Assembly (NCBI RefSeq): GCF_029626235.1 | Contig: NZ_JARUBO010000005.1 | Coordinates: forward strand, 5,986,001 to 6,050,000 | Length of the DNA: 64,000 nucleotides | Source of the DNA: Micromonospora sp. WMMD1120 | GTDB lineage: Bacteria > Actinomycetota > Actinomycetes > Mycobacteriales > Micromonosporaceae | Reading direction: 5' to 3' | In this document: piece after piece, positions 44,018 to 53,310 of the stretch | Position numbering within the stretch: the first letter of the stretch is position 1 | How the letters are laid out: each line of letters opens with the position of its first letter | The notes under the pieces: model-generated | Told to the model about the DNA's origin: nothing | The model's input: only the letters and a program-made list of their open reading frames with translations | Database searches by the model: none | Made by a program: the position numbers and the translations under genes

Positions 44018-44050
44018 CTTCGTCCCGACCGTTCACGGAGGGGCGACCAG

Positions 44051-44731
44051 GTGGCTGACGACCTGCGGGACACACTCGGCGCGCAACACCTGCCGCTACG
44101 CGACCAGGTCCTCGCCGCCCTGCGGACCGCCATCATCGACGGCGACTACCTGCCCGGCGAACGCCTCACCGAGGACCGCCTGGCCGAGGACTTCGGTGTC
44201 TCGCGCAACCCCGTGCGGGAGGCGTTGCGGGTCGCCGAGGCGGAGGGTTTCGTGGTGATCCTTCCCCGCCGGGGCGCTGTCGTCGCGTCGCCGAGCAGCG
44301 GCACCATCGCCGACATGTTCGCCGTCCGCGAGCGCCTGGAGACGCTGGCCGCCCGCCTGGCCGCCGAACGGGCAACGCCGGCGGACGTGGCGGTCCTGCG
44401 CGAGCTGCTCGACCAGGGCCGGGCGGCGACCCAACGGCAGGACCTGGCCCGGGTGGCCGAACTGAACAGCATGCTGCACCTGCGCATACTCCAGATCAGC
44501 GGCAACCCGTGGCTGTCGTCGATAGCCAAGTCGCTCTACCTCCACGTCCAGTGGGTCTTCCGGCTCGGGGCAGCCGAACGCGCGCCGCACTCGTGGGCCG
44601 AGCACATCCAACTCGTCGACGCCATCGAGTCAGGCGACGGTGACCGCGCCGAGCGGGCCGCGCTGGACCATCTCGACGCCGCCTCCGCCGCCGCCCACGA
44701 GAACGCCGAGGGTGGCTACGCCATCCGCTAA
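44051..44731 (+). CDS. GntR-family regulator (FCD subfamily)
   Basis: 226-residue regulator. The winged helix is LRDQVLAALRTAIIDGDYLP with GERLTEDRLAEDFGVSRNPV and REALRVAEAEG; the C-terminal FCD helical domain has LHLRILQISGNPWLSSI and a late HIQLVDAIESGDGDRAERA, with histidines that could bind a metal-ligand pair. GTG 44051 has GGAGGGG 8-9 bases upstream. Its stop overlaps by four bases the stop of the convergent gamma-glutamyltranspeptidase gene, a plausible target. Confidence 0.93.
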   Translation: MADDLRDTLGAQHLPLRDQVLAALRTAIIDGDYLPGERLTEDRLAEDFGVSRNPVREALRVAEAEGFVVILPRRGAVVASPSSGTIADMFAVRERLETLAARLAAERATPADVAVLRELLDQGRAATQRQDLARVAELNSMLHLRILQISGNPWLSSIAKSLYLHVQWVFRLGAAERAPHSWAEHIQLVDAIESGDGDRAERAALDHLDAASAAAHENAEGGYAIR

Positions 44732-46518
44732 CGACCGCACGCGTAGCCCTGCATCCCTCGGGGGTTCGAGCCGGCGGCCAGCACCCCCGTCGCCGGGTCG
44801 CGGGTCACCGCGCAGAGCCGACCGAGGCTCCACCCGTCGCCGACCCGCACCTCGTGCCCGTACGCCCGCAGGTCCGCCAGCACGCCCGGGTCGTACCGCT
44901 CCTCCACCACCAGGACGCCGGGCTCCATGTCGCGCGGGTAGAACGACCCCGGCAGGCTGAGCGTGTGCCAGGCGGGGGCGTCGATGGCCTCCTGGAGCGG
45001 CTGTCCGCCGACGAGGTGCCGCAGCAGGAACGGCAGCTGCCACTGGTCCTGCTGGTCGCCGCCCGGGGTGCCGCAGGCCAGCACCGGCACACCGTCGCGG
45101 TGCACCATCGTGGGGCTCAACGTGGTGCGCGGTCGACGGCCCGGGGCCAGCGACGAGGCGAGCCCCTCCTCCAGCCAGAACATCTGCAACCTGCTGCCCA
45201 GCGGGAAGCCCAACTCGGGGATGGTCGGCGAGCTCTGCAACCAGCCGCCGCTGGGGGTAGCGGAGATCATGTTGCCCCAGCGGTCGACCACGTCCACGTG
45301 GCAGGTGTCGCCCCTGGTCACCCCGTCCGACCGCACCGTCGGCTCGCCGGTGGTCGGGTCCGCCGGATCGGCCCGCCGCGACGCCCCCGGCAGGACGTGC
45401 GCCGGCAGGCGTGGCCGCGCCCCGTCCGGACACCCCGGTCGCAGCTCGGCCGACGCGCGCGCACCGATCAGGCCGGCCCGCTCCCGCGCGTAGCGCGGGG
45501 AGAGCAGCGCCTTGCCGGGTACGTCGACGCCGTCGCCGTACCACGCTTCCCGGTCGGCGAAGGCGAGCTTGAGCGCCTCGGCCTGGGCGTGCACACCGGC
45601 CGCCGTGCCCGTCTCGTACGCGCCGGGGTCGTCCAGCGCGTCCAGTGTGGACAGCGCCTGCAACAGCACCGGCCCCTGGCCCCAGAAGCCGGTCTTCGCC
45701 ACCGAGTAGCCCCGCCAGTCCACTGTGGCGGGCTCCTCCCAGGTCGCCGAGAACGCGGCCAGGTCGTCGCCGGTGACCAGCCCGGCGTGCGGTTCCCCGC
45801 TGGAGTCCTGGAACGGCCGTCGGCTGAACGCGTCGATCGCCTCGGCGACGAAACCCGTACGCCAGGCCCGGCGGGCCGCCTCGATCTGCGCCTCCCGGTC
45901 GGCGCCGGCCGCCTGCCCGGCGTCGACGAGCCGGCGCAGCGTGTCCGCGTACGCCGGATTGGTGACCATCTCCCCGGCGGACGGTGGCCGGCCGCCGCGC
46001 AGCCAGAGCGCGGCGGAGGTGGGCCAGTGCTCCTCGAACAGCGACCGCACCGCCGCCACGGTGGCCCCGACGCGGCCGACCAGCGGGTGGCCGGCGGCGG
46101 CGTAGCCGATCGCCGGCTCCAGCACCTCGGCGAGGGTGCGCGTGCCGTGCTCGCGCAGCAGCAGGAGCCAGGCGTCCACCGCGCCGGGCACGGCCGCCGC
46201 GAGCGGCCCGGCGCCCGGGATGAGGTCCATCCCGAGGGACCGGAAGTGCGCGATGGTCGCCCCGGCGGGCGCCGGACCCTGCCCGCACAGCACCCTCGGC
46301 CGGGGGTCCCGGGCGGTGGCGACGATCGCGGGCACCTCGCCGCCCGGCCCGTTCAGGTGCGGTTCGACCACGTGCAGGACGAACCCGGCGGTCACCGCGG
46401 CGTCGAAGGCGTTGCCCCCGCGTTCGAGGACGCCCATCGCCGCCTGGCTGGCCAGCCAGTGCGTGGAGGACACCATGCCGAAGGTGCCCTGCAACGTCGG
46501 TCGGGTGGTGAACGTCAT
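44728..46518 (-). CDS. Gamma-glutamyltranspeptidase family protein
   Basis: 596-residue Ntn-hydrolase of the gamma-glutamyltransferase family, cleaved to create an N-terminal nucleophile from Thr in GDTCHVDVVDRWGNMIS. The N-terminal part has GGNAFDAAVTAGFVLHVVEP, typical of the family; the usual NGIGGD-type motif reads NGPGGEVP. The late segment LACGTPGGDQQDQWQLPFLL is conserved. No signal peptide is visible, so it may be cytoplasmic, as in acylase-like or GGT-like enzymes that process amide substrates. ATG 46518. Convergent with GntR. Confidence 0.9.
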   Translation of the reverse strand: MTFTTRPTLQGTFGMVSSTHWLASQAAMGVLERGGNAFDAAVTAGFVLHVVEPHLNGPGGEVPAIVATARDPRPRVLCGQGPAPAGATIAHFRSLGMDLIPGAGPLAAAVPGAVDAWLLLLREHGTRTLAEVLEPAIGYAAAGHPLVGRVGATVAAVRSLFEEHWPTSAALWLRGGRPPSAGEMVTNPAYADTLRRLVDAGQAAGADREAQIEAARRAWRTGFVAEAIDAFSRRPFQDSSGEPHAGLVTGDDLAAFSATWEEPATVDWRGYSVAKTGFWGQGPVLLQALSTLDALDDPGAYETGTAAGVHAQAEALKLAFADREAWYGDGVDVPGKALLSPRYARERAGLIGARASAELRPGCPDGARPRLPAHVLPGASRRADPADPTTGEPTVRSDGVTRGDTCHVDVVDRWGNMISATPSGGWLQSSPTIPELGFPLGSRLQMFWLEEGLASSLAPGRRPRTTLSPTMVHRDGVPVLACGTPGGDQQDQWQLPFLLRHLVGGQPLQEAIDAPAWHTLSLPGSFYPRDMEPGVLVVEERYDPGVLADLRAYGHEVRVGDGWSLGRLCAVTRDPATGVLAAGSNPRGMQGYACGR

Positions 46519-46590
46519 GACAACACCTCACTGGGCTGCGCACGTCGACGATGTGGGAAGCGTATGTCGCGCCGCGGAAAGGGTCCGGTG

Positions 46591-46627
46591 GCGGTGGAAG
46601 CGGCGACCGGGGCGCCGCTTCCACCGC
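46591..46627 (-). terminator. Perfect 15-pair hairpin after the GH2 gene
   Basis: Arms GCGGTGGAAGCGGCG and CGCCGCTTCCACCGC with a 7-base loop, six bases past the GH2 stop. A strong terminator in front of the gamma-glutamyltranspeptidase gene. Confidence 0.75.
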
Positions 46628-46633
46628 GGGCGG

Positions 46634-49600
46634 TCAGCTCCCGGCCGAGTTGTACGCCCGCGCCGTCACGGTGGCCTGACGGGCCAGACCGGCCCGGGCG
46701 GGCCAGGAGATCCGCACCGCACGGGTCTCCCCCGGCAGCAGCCAGAAGTAGTTGTCGCTGTAGCGCGCCGGCAGCACCCGGTCGCCGCGCTGGTCGCGGA
46801 CGGCGAGGCGGACCAACGCCGCGACGGTACGACCCTGGTTGCGGACCGTCGTGGTGACGGTGTTGCGCCCGTCCACCACCCGTACCGTGCTGGACGAGGT
46901 CGACAGCCGGGTGCTCGGCAGGTCGTTGAGCGCCCGCATCTGCTCGGGGGTGTCGTAACGCCAGTAGGTGTTCTCGGCCAGCAGCCGGTCGTGGCCGTCG
47001 CGCAGCTCCAGCCGCACCAGGTGCAGCCCACCGTCGTCCGGGGCGGCGACCGGGAAGACCGGCGTCGTGGCCGAGCGGGCCACGTCCACCCGCTGGCGCT
47101 GCGCCGCGCCCAGCGGCCGGCCGTTCAGGTCGTGGCGTCGGGCGCTCACCGTGACCCCGTCCAGCGGCGCGGCGGTGTGGTTGACCACCCGGACCTGCCA
47201 GGTGCCCGGGTCGGCCTGCACGTGCACCGGCTCACACCCCTTGCGGGCACCGTAGTACGCGCCGTTGACGTCCAGGTCGTAGTCGTAGGTCTGCCACACC
47301 GTGCTGTGCCACGCCGGGTGCGACATCCACAGCAGCAGGCCGGTGGCGTCCCGCCACAGGTTGGCGTTCCACGCCTCGAACATGGCGCGGTGGCTCTCGT
47401 AGTTGACGAACTGCGCCCGGGTGGCGAAGTCGTCGAGCGAGTCGGACGCACCGAGCCGCGCGTCGATCGCCGCCTGGTACGTGCCGACGCGCTGGTTACC
47501 GACCGTCGACCAGTCGTGGTGGTTCCACACCTCGCCGATCGGCCACTGCGGCGCGTCGCCGACGAGGTTGCGCATGCTCTCGACCACCGACACGACGGGC
47601 ATGCCGATCTCGGTGTGGAAGCCGAACGAGTCCGCCTCGTAGATCGTCGCGTCGGTGTAGGTGCTCGGGTCGACCCAGTGGTACGGGCCGCGCCCGCTCA
47701 CGATGCCGCTGGCCGAGTTGGGGATGTAGAGGATCTCCGGGTGTTCGGTGCTGACGGCCTGCTTGAGGCCGGCGTCGACGATCGGCGGCGGGTCGCCCTC
47801 GTTGGCGCCGCACCAGACCACGATGCTCGGGTGGTGCCGGAACCGCCGGATGGTGTCGGCGGCGATGTCGACGTAGCCGGGCGGGTTGGGCAGGAAGGCG
47901 CCGGCCTGCCAGAAGTCGTTCCAGACCAGGATGCCGTGCTCGTCGCAGGCCCGGTACAGCTCCTCGCGGTTGCTGCTGCCGAGCCAGTTGCGGATCATCG
48001 TGAAGTTCATGTCGCGGTGCATCTCGACCGTGTCGGCCAACCGGTCGGGCAGCACCCGGCGCAGCAGCTCGTCCCAGCCCCAGTTGCCGCCCCGGGCGAA
48101 CACCGGCACCCCGTTGACGCTGATCTTCAGCTCGGTGATCTTGTTGCTGACCGACTTCACGTCCGTCCAGGAGCGCCCGTCGGCGGAGACCTGGATGACG
48201 AAGTCGCGGGCGTACGCCTGCTCCCACACGATGGCGACCTGGTCGAAGCTGGCCGGAGCGCCGAGGTCGACCTGGATCCACTGGTTGTCCTCGAACCTGG
48301 AGGACCACCGGGTCCGGGGGTTGCCGTCGACAGCGCGGTCCGGGCCGGTGGAGTCGCCGTCCGACGACGACGCGGTGGCCGTCCGGCCCAGGGCGAGGTC
48401 GACGCCCGGCTCGGACTGCCGCCGCACCGAGAGCGTCCACATGGACACCCCCCACGAGGTCGCCCGCGCCCCGGTCTGGATGCGCAGGTACCGTGCGGTC
48501 TGGCTGGCGAAGCTCTCGACCTGCTCGGCGCGGCTGCCCAGCGGGGTGTCGTTGCGGACCGACGTCACGTCCGTCCAGGCGTCCCCGTCCGCGGAGACCC
48601 GGACCCGGAAGTCCAGCGCGTACGCCTGCTCCCACACGATGGTGACCCGGTCGAAGTCGACGGCCGCGCCGAGGTCGACCTGGATCCACTGGTTGTCCTC
48701 GGCCCGCGAGGCCCAGCGGGTCGACGCGTCGCCGTCGACGGCGCGGGCGGGCACGTTGCTGTCGTTCTCCGACGACGACGCGGTGGCGTCGCGGCGCAGG
48801 GCGAGGTCCGGGCCGGCGCCGTCGGCCACCGACAGCGCGTACATCGAGATCCCCCAGCCGGTGGCGCGCTGGCCGGCCTGGATGCGGACGTGCCGGGCGT
48901 GCTGCCTGTCGAACGTGACGGTCTGGGTCGCGGCGCCGTCGACGAACTCCAGCGGCGGCCTGCCGGGCGGGGAGATCACGATCGGCTGGTGCCAGTCGTA
49001 GGCGAACTCGCGGACACCGAAGCGCAGCTCATGCCGGTCGCTGACCGCGCGCCCGACGGTGGCGGTGAGCGTCAGGTCGTACAGGTGGGGCTCGCCGTAG
49101 CCGTTGGGCCACCACAGCCGGGGATTGCGCAGGCGCAGCGCGGGGAAGCGGTCCGGCGCGAAGGTGACAGTGGTGCTCGCGCCAGCCGGAACGGTGACGG
49201 TGGACTCGACGCGTACCCTGTCGAACTCCGCGCGGACGGTGACGGTCGCGGCGGCGGCCGTCGCGTTGCGGACCGGCACCCGGATGGTGACCTCGGCGGT
49301 GTCGGTCTTCGGCAGGTCCGGCAGCGTGGTCTGCACGTGCGGGTCGCCGACCACGACCGGGCCGGTGCTGCGCAGGCGGACGTGGTCCCACAGGCCGGTG
49401 ACCCGGTCGCGCACGGCGGGCATCCAGTCCCACCCGGACACCGCCAGGTAGGTCGGCGCGTCCAGGTAGTGGTGGGCAGACTGGAGGAAGGTCCGACCGT
49501 CGGGGCCCTTGTCGCCGGGGGTGCCCTGGTGCGGCATCGGGGTGACCCGGACGGCGAGGACGTGCTCACCCCGCTGACCGGCCAGGGCGTCGGTGATGTC

Positions 49601-50677
49601 GAAGGCCGCCCGCGCGAACGGGTGCGTGACGCTGCCGACCTGTACGCCGTTGACCCAGGCGGTCGCCTCGTGGTTGATGCCGTCGAACTCCAGCCAGATC
49701 CGTCGACCGGGCGAGGTGTCCAGCCCGCGCGGCAACCGCAGCGCCCGCCGGTACCACCAGGTGTGCCGGGACAGCGCCTCCGGGATGCGCATGTTGTTGA
49801 ACCCGCTCACCGGGTCGGGGAGGTGGCCCTGCTCGACCAGGGTGCCCAGCACCGTGCCGGGCACCGTCGCCGGGAGCCAGGAGCTGACGTCGACGCCGGC
49901 GCGGGACAGCTCCGCGCCGTCGGTGGTGCCCGCGAAGTCGTCCATCGTCAACGACCAGCCGGACTCCAGCGGCACCGTGCCGTCGGCGGCCACCGCGAGG
50001 TCGGGGGCCGGGCGCCTGTTGCCGCCCTCCCAGCTCGTCCAGCCCTCGGCCTTCGGCCGCCCGGCCAGGGGCACGCCGTACACCTGGAAGCCGTTGAGGC
50101 CCACCGGGTTGCTGTTCGAACGCCTGGTGGCGGTCATCCGGATCCACCGGGCCTCGACCGGCGTGGGCAGCGTGATCTCCTGCACCCCGCCCTGCCCGTC
50201 GGCCGTCTCGTACACCGACCGCCAGGCGCGGTTGTCGGTGGAGACCTCGATCCGGTACGCGGTGGCGGCGCTGGACAGGATCTCGTCGCCGTCGGTCTCG
50301 GTGTAGTTGCCGTCGAAGGGTCCGTCGGCGAGCGTGGCCTCGAAGACCAGCGTCACGGCCTCGACCCGGCACAGCGCCTGGAGGTCCACGGCGATCCACT
50401 GGGGATCGCCGGTGGCGGCCCGCCACCCGCTGCCCCGCACGCCGACCTGCGGCAATCCGTCCACCGCGAAGCTGGCAGGCGTGGGCGCGTAGTCGGTCGA
50501 GGAGGCCGTCACCGGGCGGTACCGGGCCAGGTCGGTGGCGGTCCGACCGCCCGCCGGCGTCGCCGGGGCGGCGGCCGCCACGGCGTCGGGCAGGAGCGCG
50601 GTCACCCCGACCGACGCCAGCAGCGTCGCTCCGGCGGAGAGGAAGGTACGCCGCGAGACGGGCGTGGGCTCGGACAT
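46634..50677 (-). CDS. Tat-exported GH2 glycosidase with inserted discoidin-like modules
   Basis: 1347-residue secreted glycoside hydrolase family 2 protein, probably exo-beta-glucosaminidase, beta-mannosidase or a relative. The Tat signal SRRTFLSAGATLLASVG is at residues 8-25. An F5/8C-like domain (about 45-200) precedes the GH2 sugar-binding and sandwich domains (TVPGTVLGTLVEQG; GINHEATAWVNGVQVG). The TIM barrel has ISVNGVPVFARGGNWGWDEL, the acid/base Glu960 (CGANEGDPPP) and nucleophile Glu1023 (FHTEIGMPVV). Between sandwich and barrel, at about residues 570-845, are two and a half discoidin-like repeats (NQWIQVDLGA twice, TSWGVSMWTLS, TGWGISMYALS). ATG 50677 has GGAGG 5 bases upstream. Two LacI-type operators lie just upstream. 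Confidence 0.9.
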   Translation of the reverse strand: MSEPTPVSRRTFLSAGATLLASVGVTALLPDAVAAAAPATPAGGRTATDLARYRPVTASSTDYAPTPASFAVDGLPQVGVRGSGWRAATGDPQWIAVDLQALCRVEAVTLVFEATLADGPFDGNYTETDGDEILSSAATAYRIEVSTDNRAWRSVYETADGQGGVQEITLPTPVEARWIRMTATRRSNSNPVGLNGFQVYGVPLAGRPKAEGWTSWEGGNRRPAPDLAVAADGTVPLESGWSLTMDDFAGTTDGAELSRAGVDVSSWLPATVPGTVLGTLVEQGHLPDPVSGFNNMRIPEALSRHTWWYRRALRLPRGLDTSPGRRIWLEFDGINHEATAWVNGVQVGSVTHPFARAAFDITDALAGQRGEHVLAVRVTPMPHQGTPGDKGPDGRTFLQSAHHYLDAPTYLAVSGWDWMPAVRDRVTGLWDHVRLRSTGPVVVGDPHVQTTLPDLPKTDTAEVTIRVPVRNATAAAATVTVRAEFDRVRVESTVTVPAGASTTVTFAPDRFPALRLRNPRLWWPNGYGEPHLYDLTLTATVGRAVSDRHELRFGVREFAYDWHQPIVISPPGRPPLEFVDGAATQTVTFDRQHARHVRIQAGQRATGWGISMYALSVADGAGPDLALRRDATASSSENDSNVPARAVDGDASTRWASRAEDNQWIQVDLGAAVDFDRVTIVWEQAYALDFRVRVSADGDAWTDVTSVRNDTPLGSRAEQVESFASQTARYLRIQTGARATSWGVSMWTLSVRRQSEPGVDLALGRTATASSSDGDSTGPDRAVDGNPRTRWSSRFEDNQWIQVDLGAPASFDQVAIVWEQAYARDFVIQVSADGRSWTDVKSVSNKITELKISVNGVPVFARGGNWGWDELLRRVLPDRLADTVEMHRDMNFTMIRNWLGSSNREELYRACDEHGILVWNDFWQAGAFLPNPPGYVDIAADTIRRFRHHPSIVVWCGANEGDPPPIVDAGLKQAVSTEHPEILYIPNSASGIVSGRGPYHWVDPSTYTDATIYEADSFGFHTEIGMPVVSVVESMRNLVGDAPQWPIGEVWNHHDWSTVGNQRVGTYQAAIDARLGASDSLDDFATRAQFVNYESHRAMFEAWNANLWRDATGLLLWMSHPAWHSTVWQTYDYDLDVNGAYYGARKGCEPVHVQADPGTWQVRVVNHTAAPLDGVTVSARRHDLNGRPLGAAQRQRVDVARSATTPVFPVAAPDDGGLHLVRLELRDGHDRLLAENTYWRYDTPEQMRALNDLPSTRLSTSSSTVRVVDGRNTVTTTVRNQGRTVAALVRLAVRDQRGDRVLPARYSDNYFWLLPGETRAVRISWPARAGLARQATVTARAYNSAGS

Positions 50678-50691
50678 CGTGCCTCCAGACG

Positions 50692-50705
50692 TGACAACGT
50701 TGTCA
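50692..50705. promoter_or_regulatory. LacI-type operator 1 (perfect 14-base palindrome)
   Basis: TGACAACGTTGTCA, a perfect palindrome with the central CG typical of LacI-family operators, 15 bases upstream of the GH2 start. A bound repressor would block the ribosome-binding region or transcription start. No LacI gene is in the window. Confidence 0.8.
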
Positions 50706-50720
50706 GATGGTGGGGATCGG

Positions 50721-50734
50721 TGACAACGTTGTCG
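50721..50734. promoter_or_regulatory. LacI-type operator 2
   Basis: TGACAACGTTGTCG, the same site with one changed base at the end, 29 bases from operator 1. Two sites almost three helix turns apart fit cooperative binding of one repressor. Confidence 0.75.
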
Positions 50735-50817
50735 AATGGTGTCCCGATGTGTCGTCGGAGTCAAGAGCTGGGGTTCATCGTGATCCGTCCGCACGGAACA
50801 CGAGCCCGAGCCGACCG

Positions 50818-52752
50818 TTAGGCGCCTCGGTCACCTGGGCGAGGGCCGGGCTCCCGGGGGTGGTACTCCGGGCGCAGCTTGGCGCTCGCGAACGCCGACT
50901 TCACCGCCGACTTCAGGGCGGCGATGTCGTACGCCCCGTGGTGACGTCTGCCGTTGATGAAGAACGTCGGGGTGCCGGTGACGCCGCTGAGGTCGGCGGA
51001 GTCGACGTCCTCGGCGATCCGGTCGACGCCCATCCGTTTGGCCATGTGCTCCCGGAACGCGTCCAGGTCCAGGCCGAGCTGATCGGCGTAGCCGAGCACG
51101 TCGGCGGGGTTGAGGGCGTCCTGGTGGGCGAGGAGCAGGTCGTGCATCTCCCAGAACGCGTTCTGCTCCCCCGCCGCCTCGGCGGCCTCGGCGGCGAGTT
51201 GGGCGTGCGGGTGGACGTCGGTGAGCGGTAGGTGCCGCCAGACGTACCGGACGTTGGCGAAGTCGGCGAGCAACTCCCGGACCACCGGCTCGGCCTGCCC
51301 ACAGTAGGGGCACTCGAAGTCGCCGTACTCCACCACCGTCACCGGCGCGTCCAGGTCCCCGCGCATGTGGTCACGCTCCGCGTCGACGGGCAGCACGAGA
51401 TCGACGATGCCCTCGGTGACACCGAGCAACGCCCGCGCCCGGCGGGCCGGCGAGAGTCGACCGACCGAGCGGAACACCAGCCAGGTGACCACCGACGCGC
51501 CGACCGTCGCCACGAGGATGCCGAACTTCGCCTCGTCCAGCGCGGGGCCGTGCAGCGCGTGGGTGGCGATCAGCAGCGCCACGGTGAACCCGATCCCGGA
51601 GACCGTGCCGACCCCCGCGACGGCCAGCCAGCCCACCGGCGGCCGGAACCGGTTGCCGCTGAGCCGGGCCACCAACCACGAGGTCACCACGATGCCGGCC
51701 GGCTTGCCGACGACGTACGCGACGACCACGCCGAGGGTGACCGGCGAGGTCACCGCGCGGGCCAGCAGGTCGCCGTCGATCACGATCCCGACGTTCGCCA
51801 GGGCGAAGAGCGGCACGACCAGGTAGCTCGCCCACGGGTGGAAGAGCGTCTGCAACCGCTCGTTCGGCGACAGCGCGGCGAACAGCCCGGCCTGGGCCAT
51901 CCGGGCCAGCTGCGGGGTGGGCTGCTCCCGGAACAGCCGGAACTGGTCGCTGGCCCGTTGCAGGTCGCCGCGGCCGGGCGCGTAGGCGTAGGTCAACAGC
52001 CCCATGATCAGACCCACCACGACCGGGTCGACACCGGACTCCGACACGGCGAGCCAGGCCGCCACCCCCAGCAGCCCGTACACCGGCCCGAACCGCACTC
52101 CGGCGCTCCGCACCACCAGAACGACGACGAAGATCGCCGCCGCGACGAGCAGCGCGGTCACCGACGGATGCTCCGGGTACGCGATCGCCAGCACCGCGAT
52201 GGCCACCAGGTCGTCGACGACGGAGACGGTCAGCAGGAAGCCGCGGAGCCGGTCGGAGAAGCGCGGTCCGAAGACGGCCAACGCGCCGAGCGCCAGCGCC
52301 GTGTCGGTGGCCATCACCGCACCCCAGCCCGCGGCGGTGGTCTGCCCGGCGTTGAACGCGAGGTAGATGCCGATCGGCAGCAGCATGCCGCCCACCCCGG
52401 CCAGCATCGGCAACGCCAGCCGACGACGCTCCCGCAGCTCGCCGATGTCGAACTCGCGGCGCAGCTCCAGCCCGGCGACCAGGAAGAAGAACGTCATCAG
52501 ACCGCTGTTCACCCAGGTACGCAGCTCGTGCGACACCGGCCACTCGCCGAGTTGGACCGAGAAGGTGGTGGTCCACACCGACTCGTACGACGAGGGGTGC
52601 AGGTTGGCCCAGGCGAGCGCCGCCACCGCGGCGACCAGCACCACCCGCGCCCCGCCGGTCTCGGTACGCAGGAACGCGCGCAGCGGGGCGTTGAACCGCC
52701 CCTGCCAGGCCGTGCGGCTGGACCATCCCCGATGCGGGTTGTTGCTCGTCAC
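50818..52752 (-). CDS. nhaA: Na+/H+ antiporter NhaA fused to a DsbA-like thioredoxin domain
   Basis: 644-residue fusion. The first about 430 residues are NhaA: VNSGLMTFFFLVAGLELRRE, ATDTALALGALAVFG, the VVDDLVAIAVLAI ion-binding Asp pair and GIGFTVALLIATHAL. A C-terminal DsbA/thioredoxin-like domain follows (VTVVEYGDFECPYCGQAEPV with CPYC; cis-proline loop VTGTPTFFING). Such fusions are known in actinobacteria, and NhaA exchanges sodium for protons. GTG 52752 is chosen; the frame upstream to 53385 is antisense to another gene. Monocistronic, in tandem with the GH2 gene downstream. Confidence 0.92.
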   Translation of the reverse strand: MTSNNPHRGWSSRTAWQGRFNAPLRAFLRTETGGARVVLVAAVAALAWANLHPSSYESVWTTTFSVQLGEWPVSHELRTWVNSGLMTFFFLVAGLELRREFDIGELRERRRLALPMLAGVGGMLLPIGIYLAFNAGQTTAAGWGAVMATDTALALGALAVFGPRFSDRLRGFLLTVSVVDDLVAIAVLAIAYPEHPSVTALLVAAAIFVVVLVVRSAGVRFGPVYGLLGVAAWLAVSESGVDPVVVGLIMGLLTYAYAPGRGDLQRASDQFRLFREQPTPQLARMAQAGLFAALSPNERLQTLFHPWASYLVVPLFALANVGIVIDGDLLARAVTSPVTLGVVVAYVVGKPAGIVVTSWLVARLSGNRFRPPVGWLAVAGVGTVSGIGFTVALLIATHALHGPALDEAKFGILVATVGASVVTWLVFRSVGRLSPARRARALLGVTEGIVDLVLPVDAERDHMRGDLDAPVTVVEYGDFECPYCGQAEPVVRELLADFANVRYVWRHLPLTDVHPHAQLAAEAAEAAGEQNAFWEMHDLLLAHQDALNPADVLGYADQLGLDLDAFREHMAKRMGVDRIAEDVDSADLSGVTGTPTFFINGRRHHGAYDIAALKSAVKSAFASAKLRPEYHPREPGPRPGDRGA

Positions 52753-52908
52753 GGGGGCAATCTTTCCCGACCCGCTCCCGGCGTGACTCCGAATCCCGGC
52801 CGAGGGTCGCGTCGGACACACGGGGGACCACACGCAGCGCCACCGGTTGGTAGCGTACCGGTGATCTCGTCGGGGCGGCTCGGCGGTGGTCCCCTGGGGA
52901 GGGTCGAC

Positions 52909-53310
52909 ATGTGGGCGGACGACGCCGCGCTGGACGCGGCGAGTCGCCGGCTCGACGAGTGGGAGTCGTCGCTCGTCGAACGGGCGGACCGGGCCAGGGC
53001 GCTGGCGGCCCGGGTGCGGGCCCTGACCGGCACCGCCCACAACCCCGATCGGACGGTCACGGTCACCGTCGATTCCGCCGGCCAGCTCGTCGACCTGCGA
53101 CTCGACGAGCGCATCCGGCAGCAGCCCGGGAGCCGGACCGCCGAGCAGATCCTGACCGTCAGTCGAGCCGCGCGCGCCGACCTGCTGCGGCAGATCACCG
53201 CGATCACCACCGAAACCCTCGGCGACGACGACCCGAGCACTCGGGCGATCATCGACTCGTACCGTGATCGGCTCGGCCGCGACCAGGGGCCGAGCGATGC
53301 CGGCCGCTGA
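52909..53310 (+). CDS. YbaB/EbfC-like small protein of a type VII-style operon
   Basis: 133-residue protein: WADDAALDAASRRLDEWESS helix, then a YbaB-like beta segment (RTVTVTVDSAGQLVDLRLDERI) and a long helix. YbaB-like proteins often precede WXG100/EspC-like and toxin genes in actinobacteria; here they may act as chaperone or DNA-binding adaptors. ATG 52909 with GGGGAGGG upstream. It overlaps the next gene by 14 bases. Confidence 0.82.
   Translation: MWADDAALDAASRRLDEWESSLVERADRARALAARVRALTGTAHNPDRTVTVTVDSAGQLVDLRLDERIRQQPGSRTAEQILTVSRAARADLLRQITAITTETLGDDDPSTRAIIDSYRDRLGRDQGPSDAGR

Noticed and set aside
46136..50821. 1561-codon plus-strand open frame opposite the GH2 gene
   Set aside because: Antisense shadow of GH2 with Val/Arg/Asp-rich low-complexity product and no domain.
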